From Hymenoscyphus infarciens (lineage: Eukaryota; Ascomycota; Leotiomycetes; Helotiales; Helotiaceae): a stretch of 64,000 nucleotides of DNA. The stretch spans positions 1 to 64,000 of the forward strand of contig LLCB01000224.1 in the NCBI GenBank assembly GCA_001414345.1, written 5' to 3'. Below are positions 1 through 15,100 of the stretch, in pieces. A model generated the notes under the pieces. The model was given only the letters and a program-made list of their open reading frames with translations, searched no databases and was not told the DNA's origin. Position 1 is the first letter of the stretch. Each line of letters starts with the position of its first letter. The position numbers were made by a program, and so were the translations under genes.

Positions 1-243
1 AGCTAGTTAGTACACTAGTAAGCTAGTAAGCTAGTATATATAAATAAAATTAATAAAAAATCTAAAATTATAAGTATATATTAATAATATAAAACTACTC
101 TAGTATATAAATCTTTACTATATAGTTGTTATAGTTATATAAGGGTTAAAGTCTTAGGTATATAGAAGTATAATAGATTTTATATAGCTTAAAAAAAGTA
201 TACTTAATAAATTCTAGCTTACTTAGCTTAGTTAATAGCTAGT

Positions 244-306
244 ATTCTCTAGCTTACTTAACAGATTCTCTAGCTTACTCGACAGATTCTCTAGCTTACT
301 TAAGAA
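244..306. repeat. 21-bp tandem repeat, 3 copies
   Basis: Three head-to-tail 21-bp units beginning ATTCTCTAGCTTACT, with the end of each unit varying (AACAG, GACAG, AAGA). The unit length and the TAGCTTACT core match the larger array at 1900-2109. Confidence 0.7.
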
Positions 307-1899
307 ATCTTTCTTACTTATAAAAAAAGAACTATTTTAAATAGCTAGTAAAGAATTATTATAAGTTTAAAATTAAGTTTTTAGATATATTTATAATATT
401 AGAATTACCTTATATTTAAAAAAAGGTATATTTTTAAAAAAAGCTTATAAGTAAAGATATATATTAATAAACTATACTATAATATAGTAAAGCCTTTAAA
501 ATTAAAAAAAGTACTCTATTCTAAATTAATATTATTATTATAAGTAAAATTAAAAGAGAATATAAAGGCTAGTATATTAGTACTAGTAATAGAGGGAAAA
601 TCTAAACTATTATTATATAATTATAAGAGACTATAAAACGAACTTTCTATAGAGTCTTTAATTCTATTAATTAGTAATAGTTATAAGATTAGTATTATTA
701 GTTCTAGTACTAGTAGTAATAGAGATAGAGGTCTTGTATTCTTAAACTAGGTTAAGGTACTCTTACTTAAAGGTAGAGTACTCTCTATTAGTAAAAGAGC
801 TAAGAGACTATTACTTATACTCTTACTTAGAGATAGTATACTCTTAATTAGTAAAAAGGCTAGAGAACTATTAATTAAACTTAGAAGAGCTAGTAGAGTA
901 GAGGTAATCTTATATAAAAGTAGTTCGCTTATAATTAGTAAAAGGGTTAGATTACTTAAAACACTTTCTATAGTAGATAATGTTACTAGAAGTAGTTGTT
1001 TTAAAGTAATATTAGCTCTTATTATTAGTATTAGCTAGCTAATATTCTTATCTTATATTAATTCTAACTATCTCTTTATAAAGGGTTCTTATATAATCTC
1101 TCTTCTCTTCTATATAAATATGCGATCTTTTTTTATAAACTAACTCTTAGCTTAGATAAAATAATTAATTTTATTTTAATATAGAGTAATAAAATTAAGA
1201 TAGAGAGGTAGTACTATGTCTTACCTAACTTATAGTAAATTATAAAGCCTTTATATCTTTTATAAATCCTTTTTTCTTCTAAGTCTAAGAAGGTTATATC
1301 GCTGTATATAAGAAATAATAAAGCGTTAAATTATAAATAGAACCTAGAATTAGAGCGTCTAATTTATTTCTATCTAGATAAAGCTATTAACTTTTAGTAA
1401 TCTTTTCTATAGTAAAGCTAGAGCTTTAGTATAGCTAGCTGAATTTACGCTATATTTCCTTTTGTATTTATATATCTACTATATATACTATATTTTAATT
1501 CTATAAGAGAGCTATAGATTAGTATATACGGTGTATAAACGTAAATTAGATAGGTCTTCTATTAAAGGATTTATAACTAAAGGATTCGCGATCGAGACCG
1601 AAGGTAGTATATTAAGGGATTTATAATTATAGAACCGTAGACTACGTAAGCTATTAGTATAAATTATAATCCCTCTTTTATTATAAACGTATAGAGAAGT
1701 AACTAGTTATTCCCTAGTATATATAACTTTATAGTACGTAAGTTTATATTCTTAGGTACTAGTAAATAGGTGTTTTTATACTATACTCTACTCTACTCTA
1801 CTTTAAATATAGGTTATTGGCCTAAGCTCTCTACCTACTACGATTCTATCTGTTATATACCTAGTTAAGAGATAATAGCTTACTTAATTACTTACTTAA

Positions 1900-2109
1900 T
1901 AGCTTACTCGAAGATTTAGATAGCTTACTCGAAGATTTAGGTAGCTTACTCGAAGATTTAAGTAGCTTACTCGAAGATTTAGGTAGCTTACTTAAAGATT
2001 TAGATAGCTTATTTAAAGATTTAAGTAGCTTACTTAAAGATTTAGGTAGCTTACTCGAAGATTTAGATAGCTTACTTAAAGATTTAAGTAGCTTACTTAA
2101 AGATTTAGA
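1900..2109. repeat. 21-bp tandem repeat, 10 copies
   Basis: Ten consecutive 21-bp units of the form TAGCTTACTCGAAGATTTAG plus one variable base, followed by a partial unit. Units differ mainly as CTCG versus CTTA, as expected of C-to-T changes. The period is a multiple of three, so it could be a relic of a coding repeat, but both strands are now full of stops. Confidence 0.85.
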
Positions 2110-5100
2110 TAGCTTACGTGCACTTATACTTTAGGTATATAGCTTCTAAATATACCTAGAATTTAATTATTTAGAACTATATTAAGTAATACTAAATATC
2201 TCTTCTAATAAGCTATACTAAACATCTCTTCTAATAAGTTATACTATATATCTCTTCTAATAAGCTATACTATATATCTCTCTTTATAAGCTATACTTAA
2301 AACTCTAAAACCTTTATATTTCTTCTTATAGAATATAGAGAATTTATCTCTCTATCTAAACTTAGAGTTAATAATTTATAAAGAGTTCCTATATCTCTTA
2401 AAGCTTAAGAGATATTCTAAGAAGTATAAAATTTACTTTAAAAGGTTAAGTTATTTTCTAATTTATCTCTCTCTCTAATACTTATAATATAGTCTAGACT
2501 ATATAAGAGAGTAATAATAGAAGTTTTCTAGTATAAAGAGAGAAGAGAGATATTATTATAAGTTCTAACTCTACTTTTATTAAATTTAAATCTACTAATA
2601 ACCTAAGACTAGTCTTAACTAATAAAAGTATATATAAACGTAGCCTTTATAATAGAAACAGTGTTTATAATAAAGGTAGTATTATCTAGAATAGCTCTAA
2701 AAATAATAAGACTATTATAGAAAATAGTCTTATTATTCTTAGTACTATTTTAACTAATACTACTCTTATTACTAATACTATATCTATTATAAATACTACC
2801 TCTATTATAAATGCCGCTTCTATTTTAAATACCGCCTTTATTATAAATATATTAAATACTAAGCGTCTATTCTAATGTAAAATGAGGATTTAGATAGCTA
2901 AATATACTTTTAAATATTAAAGAATAGTTTAGTGTTTAAAGATAAGAGTAAGGTCTAAGTACTAACTAATATATACCCTAGATTATAATTCTAAGTTAGA
3001 TTAGCTAAGGCTAAGTTTTATACTTTTATAATACTTTATAAGCCTATTATCTTATAAAACTATAGAAGAGGAATTTATAGAGGTTAAGAGAATTAGGCTT
3101 AGATTATAAGGAGAGAGTAAAGTATTTCTTAAAGATGTTAAGGGTTTTAAAATCCTTAGTTATTCTCTTTCTACTTACTCTATAATAATAAATTAATATA
3201 AAGATATTAGTAATTATAATTCTTTATTTATATCTTTAGAGTAGCTCTTCTTTCTCTAACGTTAAGTAGATATAATTTAATAATCTTAAGATAGTTAGTA
3301 TTATATATAATATTATAAATAGGCTACTAGGTTATTATAGTTATTAGTAGTGTTTAGTATTTCGAAATTAAGCTTTAGTAGATAATAGTACTTACTCTTC
3401 TCTTTCCCTATCTACTCTGCTCTTCTTATTAACTTTATTATAAGCCTTTTAAAGGACTTTTAATCTTAGAATCTAGAGATAGAGATAGTAATTAGCTTTA
3501 TAAAATAATTTGTAATATAAGAAGCTTATACTTAAAGGAAAAAACTATAGAACTTTTAGTAACTTACTTTAGATAAAGCTTAAGAGGGTAATTATAATTT
3601 AAGTATTTTACTCTAACTTAGTAGACCTAGGCTAGTGTATAATATAAAATTATCTAGTTGAAACTCTAAGCTATAGCTGAGTACTACTATTAAACTAAAT
3701 ATATATCTCTAGGTAGAAGTAACTCTTATTACTCTATACTAATAAGATAAAAAATCGACTTAAAAATAGTATTAAACTATTCTTTATCTAGATTTATATA
3801 CTATACTTCTTAGAACTGTTCCTTATTAGCTCTAACTATAGGTTTATATACCTCTAAAATAAACGCTTCTCCTACTACTGTTACTACTTAGGTTAATACT
3901 TAGTCTATATTATCTTCTTTATCTATACCTTTATTATTAACCCTAGCTATCTCTATATTAGAGGAGGATCTAGATATAGAAGACGATATAGGTTTAGATA
4001 ATAAGAATTTAGATAAGAGAGGTGATAATATAAGATACTAGATACTAGCTTAGATAGCTTAGAATATAGAATAGAATCTATAAGCTTATAGCTATAAACC
4101 CGGATAAGGAGGAGAGATAGAAGCTATTAGTAATTTATTACTATAAAATATATTAGTATAAGAAGAGAGACTTAAACCTAAGAAAAGGAAAAGATAAAGA
4201 GACTAGTATACTAGGAATTAGTAAAAATTTAATATATATAAGTTAATCTAGATATAAATAATAGTTATAAAGGGTATTTAAATAGAGATATGTCTCTAAA
4301 CCTTCTTTCCTTTATACTTATACTTAAGTACTTACTTAATAATAAATATAGATAGCTTACTTAGTAGCTTACTTAGTAACTTACTTACTTACTTTATAAT
4401 TTAATAGTTTTTAATTTAGAATACGTAGTTTATTCCCTTTTATTAAGGCTATTTTCTAGTAGAGTTAGCCGCCTATATTTTATATAATCTAGTGTTTTAA
4501 GTGCTTTCTACTCTTATTAATATTAAACTTTAAGTTAAAGCTACTAGTTGTTTAACCTATTCTATAATTAATTAGAAGATTATTAATACTCCTATTCTAG
4601 GCTTACTAACTTACTTAATAACTTACTTAATAGCTTACTTAATAGCTTACTTAATAGCTTACTTATTTGATTATAACTTAGAGTTCTTTAATAAAATAGT
4701 TTAATAGTTTAACATTCTTCTTTATATATCTTATAAGAGTATTTATAATCTTTAAGAGATATATATTACTCTACTATAAATTCGTATTTTTAAAACAACC
4801 TTTTAGAGTCTAATATCTTAGTATTCTTAATCTTAAAGAGCTTAATTACCTTATAAAGAGTATTTATATACTTAACTATAGCTTTATTATTATTACTCTT
4901 ATCTAATTTAGAAAAATCTTTACTTATATCTTCTTAAGTTTGTTAAGATATACGAGGTTCGCTTCTATTCTCTTTCTACTTCTTAAAGCTTAGTAGTAAT
5001 AAATTTAAAGTATTTAGAGTATTTATAGTATTAAGAATAATATATAAGGATTAGAAGGAGTAATACCTGTTATTTTCTCCTTCTAGCTTATATTACTATA

Positions 5101-8100
5101 CCTCTTATTATAAGTAAGTACTTACTTATAAATAATAATTCTTTTAAGAATATTATACTAAAATAAAAGGGAATTTATTATATAACCCTCTAGTATAGAA
5201 TCCTAGTTATTTAGTAGTACTTATAATATATTATATATCTATTTTACTAATCTTCTTTACTTATATATAAGTAGTTCCTTTTCCTTAATATACTATTATA
5301 AGTACTAGTATATATTAATATCTTATAGGATAATAATATTGTTTATAAATTAAAGATATAGTAGGTTTAAAGTAGGAGATATAACCTTTTCCTATATAGC
5401 TTTATACTACTATATTCTCTAATTAGACTCTTTCTTAAGAGTTTTAGAGTTAAAGGTTTTTAGTAAAATCCTTTTTAAATAAGCTTTACTAAGAGAGAGT
5501 TTATTAAGTAGGTTTTTAATCTTTTAAGCCTGCTTCTAAAGTACTAGAAGGCTAGAAAATAGAGTTATTAATTAATATCTACTTTAAAAGTAATTTAGAA
5601 ATAGTATACTACTTATAAAGACTCTAAAGTAACTAGCTAGCCTTCTTCGTCTCTTTTATATTATATTAATTATAAATATTCCTTTACTCTTAAATTCTTA
5701 TAGTTACTTAGATTTAAAATTATATAAACTTCTTATTAATATAATACTAGGTTTATGATTTTATATACTTAGTTTAAAAGTTCCTTGTTTTTTCTTACTT
5801 ATTATAAGATTAACCTATTCTTAGTAATTCTGCTTTAGTAGTAGTAATATAGTCTACTACTATCTTAGAAATACTCTATTTTCTAGATAGATACTATATA
5901 ATATAAGAATTTTAGCTTTAAAGTAGTCTTTTAGAAACTAGTATTAGAATATCTACTAATATAAGGTATTTCTCTTACTTAATTTAATAATTCTCCTTTA
6001 TGTTTTCCTTATAAAGAAGTAACTAAAATAGTTTCTTATAAGGTCTTACTTCCTCTAAGTAATAAAGGAATTAGTATTACTTATTAAAAAATATCTTAGG
6101 ATATAGTATAAGAGAAAATTTTAGAGTTTAAGAACGATTTTAAAGTAATTTAAGAGTAATTTAATAGAAATAAAGTAGAGGAATAGTATCTTTATTACCT
6201 TATAGGTAGTATTATACTCTCTTTTTCTTATAAACTAGTATAGTTATTACTCTATATAAAGTCTTAGTAAGTCTAGAATATTATTATTAGACGTAATCTT
6301 ATATATTAATAACAAGTGCTACTAGGCTCTTTTAATATTATTAGAACATTTACTCTCTTTTTTAAAAGCACGGATATACTTTATATTTAAGTAAGTAAGA
6401 AGCTAAAGTAACTAAGCTTTTCTATAATATTATATTTATAAATTAAGAATACTTTCTTAGCTATAAAAATATTAGTATTAGTAACGTCCTTTTTAGAAGT
6501 TTAGAGAAAATAGGAAATAATATACCTCTCTAGTAATATAATTTAATATAATAGAATAAGATAAGACTTTCTACTCTAGTCTCTTTCTACTCTCTTCTTA
6601 TTAGATATCCTAAGTCCTTTAATATAGAAGAGGCTCTATAGTATTTAATATTTAAGAGTATATATATACTAGTATATAGTATTCATTATAAATTAAACCC
6701 TAGTATATATCTTAGAGTACCTCTTTTATATATAAGAAGTAAATTTATAAGTAATATTATATTAAACAAATATATATACGTTTAATAAGAGTCTTAATAA
6801 GATACTTTAAAGTATATAACTTATAATCTTGTATTTCTTACTCTAGTATTAATTAATTAGCTTAAGCGTTACTCTATAGCAATAGACTATATTTATAAGT
6901 CTAGTCTAGTTAAGCCTCTTAAACTGTTTAGTATTACTAGTAGAAGTAGAGTATATAGCTTTAAAATAATGCCTATATCTCTTAGATAGCCTATCTTAAC
7001 CTCTATTCTTCTCTTTCTTATCTAAGGTAGATATGTTTATTAGGCTTTAATTAATAGATAAATTACTAGTAAGTATAAGAGTACTCGCCGGTGTACTAAC
7101 CTCTCTACTAAGTAGATTTAGTATAAAAAAGCTCTTTTAAGGCTAGCTCTTAATAAAATATATTAGATCTAATCTCTTACTTATATTACTAGTTTCTGTT
7201 GTAACTCTAATAGTATAGACGCTCTAGTCTAGAGTCTAACTCCTCTTTATAAAAGTAAGATAGATAGGTATATTATAGTAATATACTTACTATCTAAGTA
7301 CTAAAGCCTCTAGTAGAATAGAAGGCTTAAATTTCTTAATTAAATAGTATTTAATAGTATTTAGTAGTTCTAATCTAGTTAAAATAAGTATAATTCTATA
7401 GTTTCTATAAGTCTAGAATATAAATAAAGTATTTAAGTTAAATAAATTATATAAGACTATAGGACTATGCCTACTTAGAAATTTTTCTACTTATAATAAT
7501 ATAGTAAAAAAATTCTAAAAGGTCTAAGTAAAAAGCTAGTCTAGAGTTATAAGGACTTAATAGAAAATAACTAGCTTTTAATATTAACATTGCCTTAGAC
7601 TATAAATAACTATAATACTTAATTTTCTTATAATTAGCTCTCTCTATTAAAATGTTAATTTAACTCTTGTTTTAAAATATTTATAAAGCTTATAATAGAG
7701 AGTAATAAGAAGGACATTTCTAGTAATCTTTCTATAGTATATAAAATTATATATTATCTAACTAATAAACATTATTAAGCTAAGAAATAGAATAGTATTA
7801 TCCTAATTACTATAATGTATAATCCGGTTTTATAAATTTATTTATATTAGTTTCTTTTTTATAATATTAAAGTAATAAGGTGTAAATATATCTTAATTAA
7901 TCTATATATTATTATTTAAATCTAAATTATTAAGAAACGAATATTTATTATTATTATTAGTCTCTATTTATTTATATTAAGATATTAGCTTATTTTATAA
8001 AAGAAAGACATTCTAAGAAAAGATTTTATAAAGAGAGGCTTATTAGAGTACTCTCTAGATCTAGCCTCGATGAAAAGTTATAATATAATAAGACATATAA

Positions 8101-8218
8101 AATAGTAGATATGTAAGATAGTAGATATATATATAAAGAGGAGAGGGATTAAAGGTAAGAGAAGCTAGGTTACTAGTATAAAAGTCTCTATAGATATACT
8201 ACTTAGTATAAGAGTTAT

Positions 8219-8278
8219 CTATTAAGTAAGCTATTAAGTAAGCTATTAAGTAAGCTATTAAGTAAGCTATCGAGTAAG
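8219..8278. repeat. 12-bp tandem repeat, 5 copies
   Basis: Five units of CTATTAAGTAAG; the last reads CTATCGAGTAAG. The unit contains GTAAGCTA across the junction, the reverse complement of the TAGCTTAC motif seen elsewhere in the block. Confidence 0.8.
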
Positions 8279-10342
8279 CTATGCTATATACCTAGTCTAC
8301 TATATTTACTAGTTTACTTTCGACCTTACTCGCTAGCTTACTTAGTAGCTTACTTGTAAAAGATACTACGCTATATCTAAATTATTATGTATTTTCTTAT
8401 TAATTAAAACAATTATCTACTAATAAAGTTTAACATTAATACTAACTATTATCCTATAATGTATTATACTTGCTAAGTAGGTATTTTAAACATCTTAGCT
8501 CTAAACTAAATTAAGATACTAAGAGAAAGTACTCTAGTAAAATATTTAAAGACTCTACTAGAGGCTAAACGCTATATTTGTTATATATATAGATATTAGC
8601 TAAATAGAACTATAAAAAAGTAAATCTAATACTAAAAACCTACTAGATTTATAAAACAAATTCCTAAAACATTTTTATAACTTATACTAACTATACTTCT
8701 TAAGCTAGCTCTACTAGACCTTTCTCTAATACGTTATCTCTTATTAAGGTATCTATATATGATTTTAACTTCTTTTTCCTATTAATTATCTTCTTTATAG
8801 CTTTATATCTTTTATAGGCTTAAACTAACTAGAGGAGCTATATATTTTCTATCTAGTAGTAAAAACTTTTAATAATCCTTAAAACTCTACTTATTTACTC
8901 TAGTTTAGTTAGGTTAAATAAACTAACTCTCTCTATCTAGCTATAATATACTCTACTAGACTATTCTAGATAGTGAATAAATACTTTATAGGTATTAGTA
9001 TTTATATGAAGTAAAGAGATTATTGATTTAGAGTAAGTATAATTTATTATATTATCTTTATAGTAGATAGTAGAATAGTTTTATGTTTCTAGAATTTCGA
9101 AATCTGGCTTAGCTTCTTTTACCTAAACCTCTATCTAGTCTACTAATTAAAGAAATAAGGCTAGATAGAGAGATATAGAGATACTATCTTATAAAAGCTA
9201 TATATAGGCGTTTAATAACTTTAAAAGCTTCTACTTAATAAGCTATATAATAAAGGCTATTATTCTACTAGCTATTTTAACGAGATTCTTAAGTTATAGA
9301 TTATTATATATTATTAAAAAAAACAGAGTAAGCTTTAGACAGAGTTAGAGGTCTTATCTCTTATAATAGTTAGGGTTTATAAGTTAGTTTATAGACGTGT
9401 CTAGATTTGTAGTAATTATAATAGTAGTAGATGCTATAAGAGGGGGAAGAGAAGCTAATAAGTTTTTAATCTTATTAGAGTAGAGCTCTTTAAAAACTTT
9501 GATAAAAGACTAGTTAAGTACTCTAATAATACTATCTCTATAATATAAACGTAGTTAAATAGTATATCTTTTATAAGTTAAAGGTAGGTAAAGAGTCTTA
9601 GTTCTTATGCCTTTATTAAGAAGATATATAGTCTTAGATATTAGAGGACTTAGAATAATCTCTTTATAGTCTTAAGTTCTCTTATAATACTCTACTCTAT
9701 CTTAACTATAACGATCTTAGAGGTTAATAAAGTAATAGAGTAGTAGGAAATAATTATCTTAATCTTTTTATAATATAGCTTTATTATATTTAATATACTT
9801 TATAATAGTATCTCTAATATCTATTTAGCGCTAGACTAATAGCTAGTTCTCTTTAAAGCCTCTTTAATAGAAGATAATATTACGTTTTTAAACTAGACCT
9901 AGAAAATTCTATAGATTGTTACTATTATTATAGTAGTTAATAATATTTTAGAGCTATAAGAAAATAATATAATCTTTAGTAGCTACTTTACTATTAAAGG
10001 CGTTGTTTCTAGATTTATACTTTAATAGTAGTATATCGAGTTCGTTAATAAGAGGTTAGTAGTCTTCTTTATTAAATATTAAGATAAACCGTTCTTAGCT
10101 ATTATAAGATATAGTTAGGATATTCTTAAGCTTTTACTAGAAAACTTTAGTATAAATATAAAGTTCTTATTACTTTTTCTTAATTTAGTTTTAATTAAGA
10201 GTATACTAGAAGGACTTATAAGATTAGGTAAAAGCTTTCTCTTTCTTATAATAGGTTATATCTTATTTAAGAGTAGTAGCGTTTACTTATAAGAGGGCTA
10301 CTAGATAAATAGCGATTCTAAGGATATAAATAGTTTATAAGC

Positions 10343-10665
10343 TAAATATATGCCGGCTTTGCGGGTTTAGTAGTAGAAAGTATCTTTAGGCTAGTATAAG
10401 AGCTATAATATTAAACATATATCGACTCTACTAGTTTAGTAGTAGAAGGTGTCTTTAGGTAAGAATATTAGCTATAGTAAGTATAAATTATTAGCCTTAC
10501 GCGTTTACTAGTAGAAAGTATCTTTAGGCTAGTATAAGAGCTATAATACTAAATATATATCGACTTCGTAGGTTTAGTAGTAGAAGGTGTCTTTAGGTAA
10601 GAATATTAGCTATACTAAGTATATATCGACTTTACGTGTTTACTAGTAGAAAGTATCTTTAAATT
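10343..10665. repeat. 69-bp tandem repeat, about 4.7 copies
   Basis: The landmark GTAGAA(A/G)G(T/G)(A/T)TCTTTA recurs near 10373, 10442, 10511, 10580 and 10646, giving periods of 69, 69, 69 and 66 bp. Alternate units are more alike, so there is a weak two-unit higher order. The period is a multiple of three, which would fit a 23-residue protein repeat in a former gene. Stops now interrupt all frames. Confidence 0.75.
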
Positions 10666-12081
10666 ATAGTTAGGAAGATAGTAAAGACTTAAACTTAAGC
10701 GTTTACTTATAAGAGAATTTAAGAAGAGGAGTTTAGAATTAATATTAATATATTATATTAAGAGACTGTTAATAAGATAAGTCTTAGAGAGGTAGTAGTA
10801 GAGGTGTAGTTTTAAGAATACCTGTTTTCTAACTAGAGAAAGTTTATAATTATAGTAGTAGATTATAATCTAAATATACTATAAAAGAGACCTAGGGTAT
10901 ATTAGGCTAATAAGAGTATACCTTTAGTATATAATACTCTTAATAGTTAATAATATTAAGAGTAGTCTATAAATCGAGAGTAGTCTATGATTTAAAAGAA
11001 GACGAGAGAAATCTAGAGGTATAAGAAGGCGGCGATAGAGAATTCGTAGTTAAGCCTTTATATAATATAAGTAAACTATTAACCCTCTACTATTTACTAT
11101 ATATAGGTAGCCTTCTATGTTTTAGAGGTAGAGAAGGAGAGGCTATTTTATTCTATTAAAGTAACTGTTAGTATAAGTTAGAAAAGGTAAGCTAGAAAGA
11201 GAGCTAGAGAGAGAAAATAAGCTTATAGAACAGTGTTAATTATATTATAGGTTATTTTAATAAGAGATATAGAATTAAACGAAGTAGAGTAAATTAGTAT
11301 ATCTTTATATTTTATAATTATATTAGAAGGTTATAAATAATAAAATAAAGGTAGAGAGATTCTTATAATAAAATAGCTTATAATCCTTATTAGGTAAACT
11401 TTACTTAAGTAAGCTAGTAGATTAATAGTAACTATAGTATATAGAGAACTAGTTAATACTTTTAATAGAATAACGTTTAGTGGTTTTCTAGACTTCTACT
11501 AAGAGACTCCCTACCCTCTACGCTACCTAGCCTTACTTCTTAAACGCTACTTAAATAATATATAAAAATTAATATATTCTTTCTTATATTATAATAGAAT
11601 TTATATAAGATTACTAAGTTTATATTACTAAACATGTCTCTAAGGATAATACTTTTAGTCTAAGCCTTTATTAAAGCTATATAATAGATTAGAAATCTTA
11701 TAATAGCTTTTATAAAAATTCTTTAATTAACTTCTCTTTTAAGCTTAGACTTATAAATAAGAAATAAACTCGCTTAAAAGAGGCTTTTAGAAAACTCTTT
11801 AACCTTATCTTTTTAAACTTTACTAAGTCTTAGCTTTATAATCGCCTAGAATATCTACGTAGGCAACTATAGTATAAGAGTCGCCTTATATAATTATTAG
11901 AATAAACTCTTTTAAGCTTTTAAGAGTTTCTAATAGTTATAGCTAAAGATATTATACTAAATAAGAAGAATCTAAGAAAGAGAAAGTAGTATATATAAGA
12001 ATATAACTCTAGTAGAAGTAGTAAAACTTAAAGAAATAATAATAATAAGTAGAAGAGTATAGAAGAAGGAGGAAACGTGGC

Positions 12082-12112
<31 letters not shown>
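12082..12112. repeat. (TAA)n microsatellite
   Basis: About ten uninterrupted TAA units inside the RIP block. Confidence 0.9.
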
Positions 12113-15100
12113 CTTAAAGCTATACTCGTTGCTTTAAGGTCTATTAAGGTGTTAAGATTATATATACGAAAGAGCTTTAACTAGGTCTTAAAGCTAGAAG
12201 GTATAATATTAGTATAATACTCTTACTTAAATGTCTTAAAGTAGATTCCTTTATATAAAGTACGATAGAACTATTAGAACTAACTTACTTAATATAAAAA
12301 AGACCTAGGTATACTAAAATTCTTAAATATAAAGCCCTAGCTTCCTTTATAGAAAGTACTACTAAAGTATCTAGATTTAGAAGTTTATTAAGATACTATA
12401 GAAAGAGGACCTAAAGATTAAGAGCTATATACTATAATCTAAAATAGAGCTATACCTTAGTAATTAATATTATAAATAATAGAAGTTAGATAAAGGGAGT
12501 TAGATAGATAAGGTCTTTATATACTCTCTTAATAACTAAGGTACTATTTAAGTAGTAAGAACGAGCTAGTATAAGAGTGGACTTTATACTTTATAAGGTA
12601 CTAAATAGCCTTAATTTACGTTACTCGTTTTATTCACCTAGGTATTATACTAAAGTCATGTGTAAGTACTACCCTCTAAAGTTACTTTTGTTTTTTAACT
12701 CTTATCTTAATTACTATTAGAATAATAATTAAGACTAGGTTTATCTACTAAATCGTTCTTAATATAAAATCGTTATAAAAAAGAAACGTAGGTATATAGC
12801 TGTTACTTATATAAATTTAGAACTATAAGTTTCTAACTTAGAAGTTTATACTTTATCTTAACTTTTAATACTAATATAAAGTAGGCCTAATATACCTCTT
12901 ATAAAGACTTTCGACTTATTAGATCTTAGAGAGCCTAATATATATTAAATTTAAGATCTATTTACTAGTTCTGTTTTAACTAACTCTAGCTTAGAAGCTG
13001 TTAAGAAAACCCTTTCTAAGATAGATAAGGAGTACTATAATAAGGAGAAGGCTAAGGTTAAGGCTAGTAGTTTAGAAAACGTAAGTAATAGTAGTCTTAG
13101 TAGTATAAGTAATACCTTTTTTATACTAAAGGGTTATAAAAAGGAATAGCGGTTTTATAAGTTAGATTTTAAGAATAACGTTAAGCTTAGCCTTAATATC
13201 TTAAAGACTCTATTAAAGGTTATTCTAGGACTTAGCTAATCCTTTACTAAAATAGATACTACTTTTAAGGTATATAGTAAAAAGCTATAAGCTAAGAAAA
13301 CCCTCTTAAAGCGAAAGAGAGAGTTAGAGGAGGCTATCTATAAACATAGTATTAAGAAATCTGAATTTATTTACGAATATATATATAAAGTATATGTTTA
13401 TATATCTATTCTACTTTACTACTAACTTAATTAGGTTACTTCTATAATATATATAAAGAAAGCTAAGCTTAAGGCAGATAGTAATAAGCTCGAGGTTTAT
13501 ATTCTTTTTATTTATTAATCTATATTATTTAATTCGTAGTAGGTAAATAATTATAAACTATAAGCTAAGATTAATACTCTTAAGGATTTATTAATATCTA
13601 GTAATCTACTTAAGAGTGTTAATTTATAAGAGTTGTTTTCTTAGCTAGTATAAACCTACTTTATAATTAATAATAATAGAGCTAGTATTAAGAGAGAAAG
13701 CGTAGATAAGGACTTTTAGGTTTAGTTAGACTATATAGTATAAGGTTATTAATATATAGGTATTATATATATCTATAATATAGATATCTTACTAGATAAA
13801 GGTATAGTATAGTAGAAGGAATGATTTAGTCTCTAACTAGGGAGTTTTATAGATAGATAGTTATCTCTAGTAGTTGGTTTAATCCTAGTAATTACTCTAG
13901 ATTAATATTATAAGAAATAGAGAAATTTTCTTACTTATTAATTACTGTTTTAAACTTATATAGCTACTAGCTTACTTTTAAGGATATTCTACTTAATAGT
14001 TTACTTAAGAGCTTACTTATCGATTCTAAACTTTAGCTTACTAGAATAAGTATTACTAGTCTATAGTGGCTTACTTGTTAGCTTACTTATTAGTTCTATG
14101 TTTATTTACTTATAAAATTCTATATAGATAATCCTTTAATATCCTTCCTCTATCTATAAGCACTCTTATAAGTATATATCTTAAATAAGAGCTAGATACT
14201 AGAATAAGCTAACTATTAAAATAGTATATTAGAAGAACTTATAGTAAGGTATAGAAGCTCGAAGGTAGGATAATCTAGACTTAGAACTTGAGAAGAACGT
14301 ATAATAACGAGATCTAGATATAGTATATAAGAGAGTAAAAGTAGAATACCTCTATATAAGTAATCTAGTAGCTGTTTAGTAGGTTTTTAAGAAGTATTTA
14401 GATAATATATAGAATTAATACTGGATTATTCTATACACTTCTTATATTATATATGTATAAGGAATGATGAAAACTTCTCCGATTTCTAGCTTTAATAAAA
14501 TAGGACTAACTAATATCTAAGATATAATTATTTAAAACTTTTAAATAATTATGTTAGATTAGTATATATACTAGTCTAGTATAAACTTTAATATTTTTAA
14601 ATTAGAAAAGATAAGCTTTATATATTATAATAGTTATTATATAGCTTATTATAATATATTCTATATTACTAAATAAGAGGAGAGGGTTTAATAAGATAAG
14701 ATAGATAATAATATAATTATAACGCTTCTAGTATTAGTTATAAGTAAATATTTAATACTTCTATATACTAGTGCTTCTATATACTAAACTAATAAATACT
14801 AGAAATTACTACTTACTTAAGTAGAAAACCCTTGCTAATAGCCTTGTATCTTTAGAAAAGGAGACGCTGAATAATAGATACTATCTACCTGTCTCTAGTT
14901 TTCGTTCCTAGTTATAGTACTTAATATTAGTACTAGATTTAGCTTAGAGAGATATAGTAAGGATATATTTAGTATAGTATTAGTATAGCTTATTAGAATA
15001 GTAGATAGAATAGAGCTCTATCTTAAATAATATTTATATATTTACTATCTATATACTATGTATAAAATTTTATATAAGTTACTAAGTAAGCTAGTAGCTA

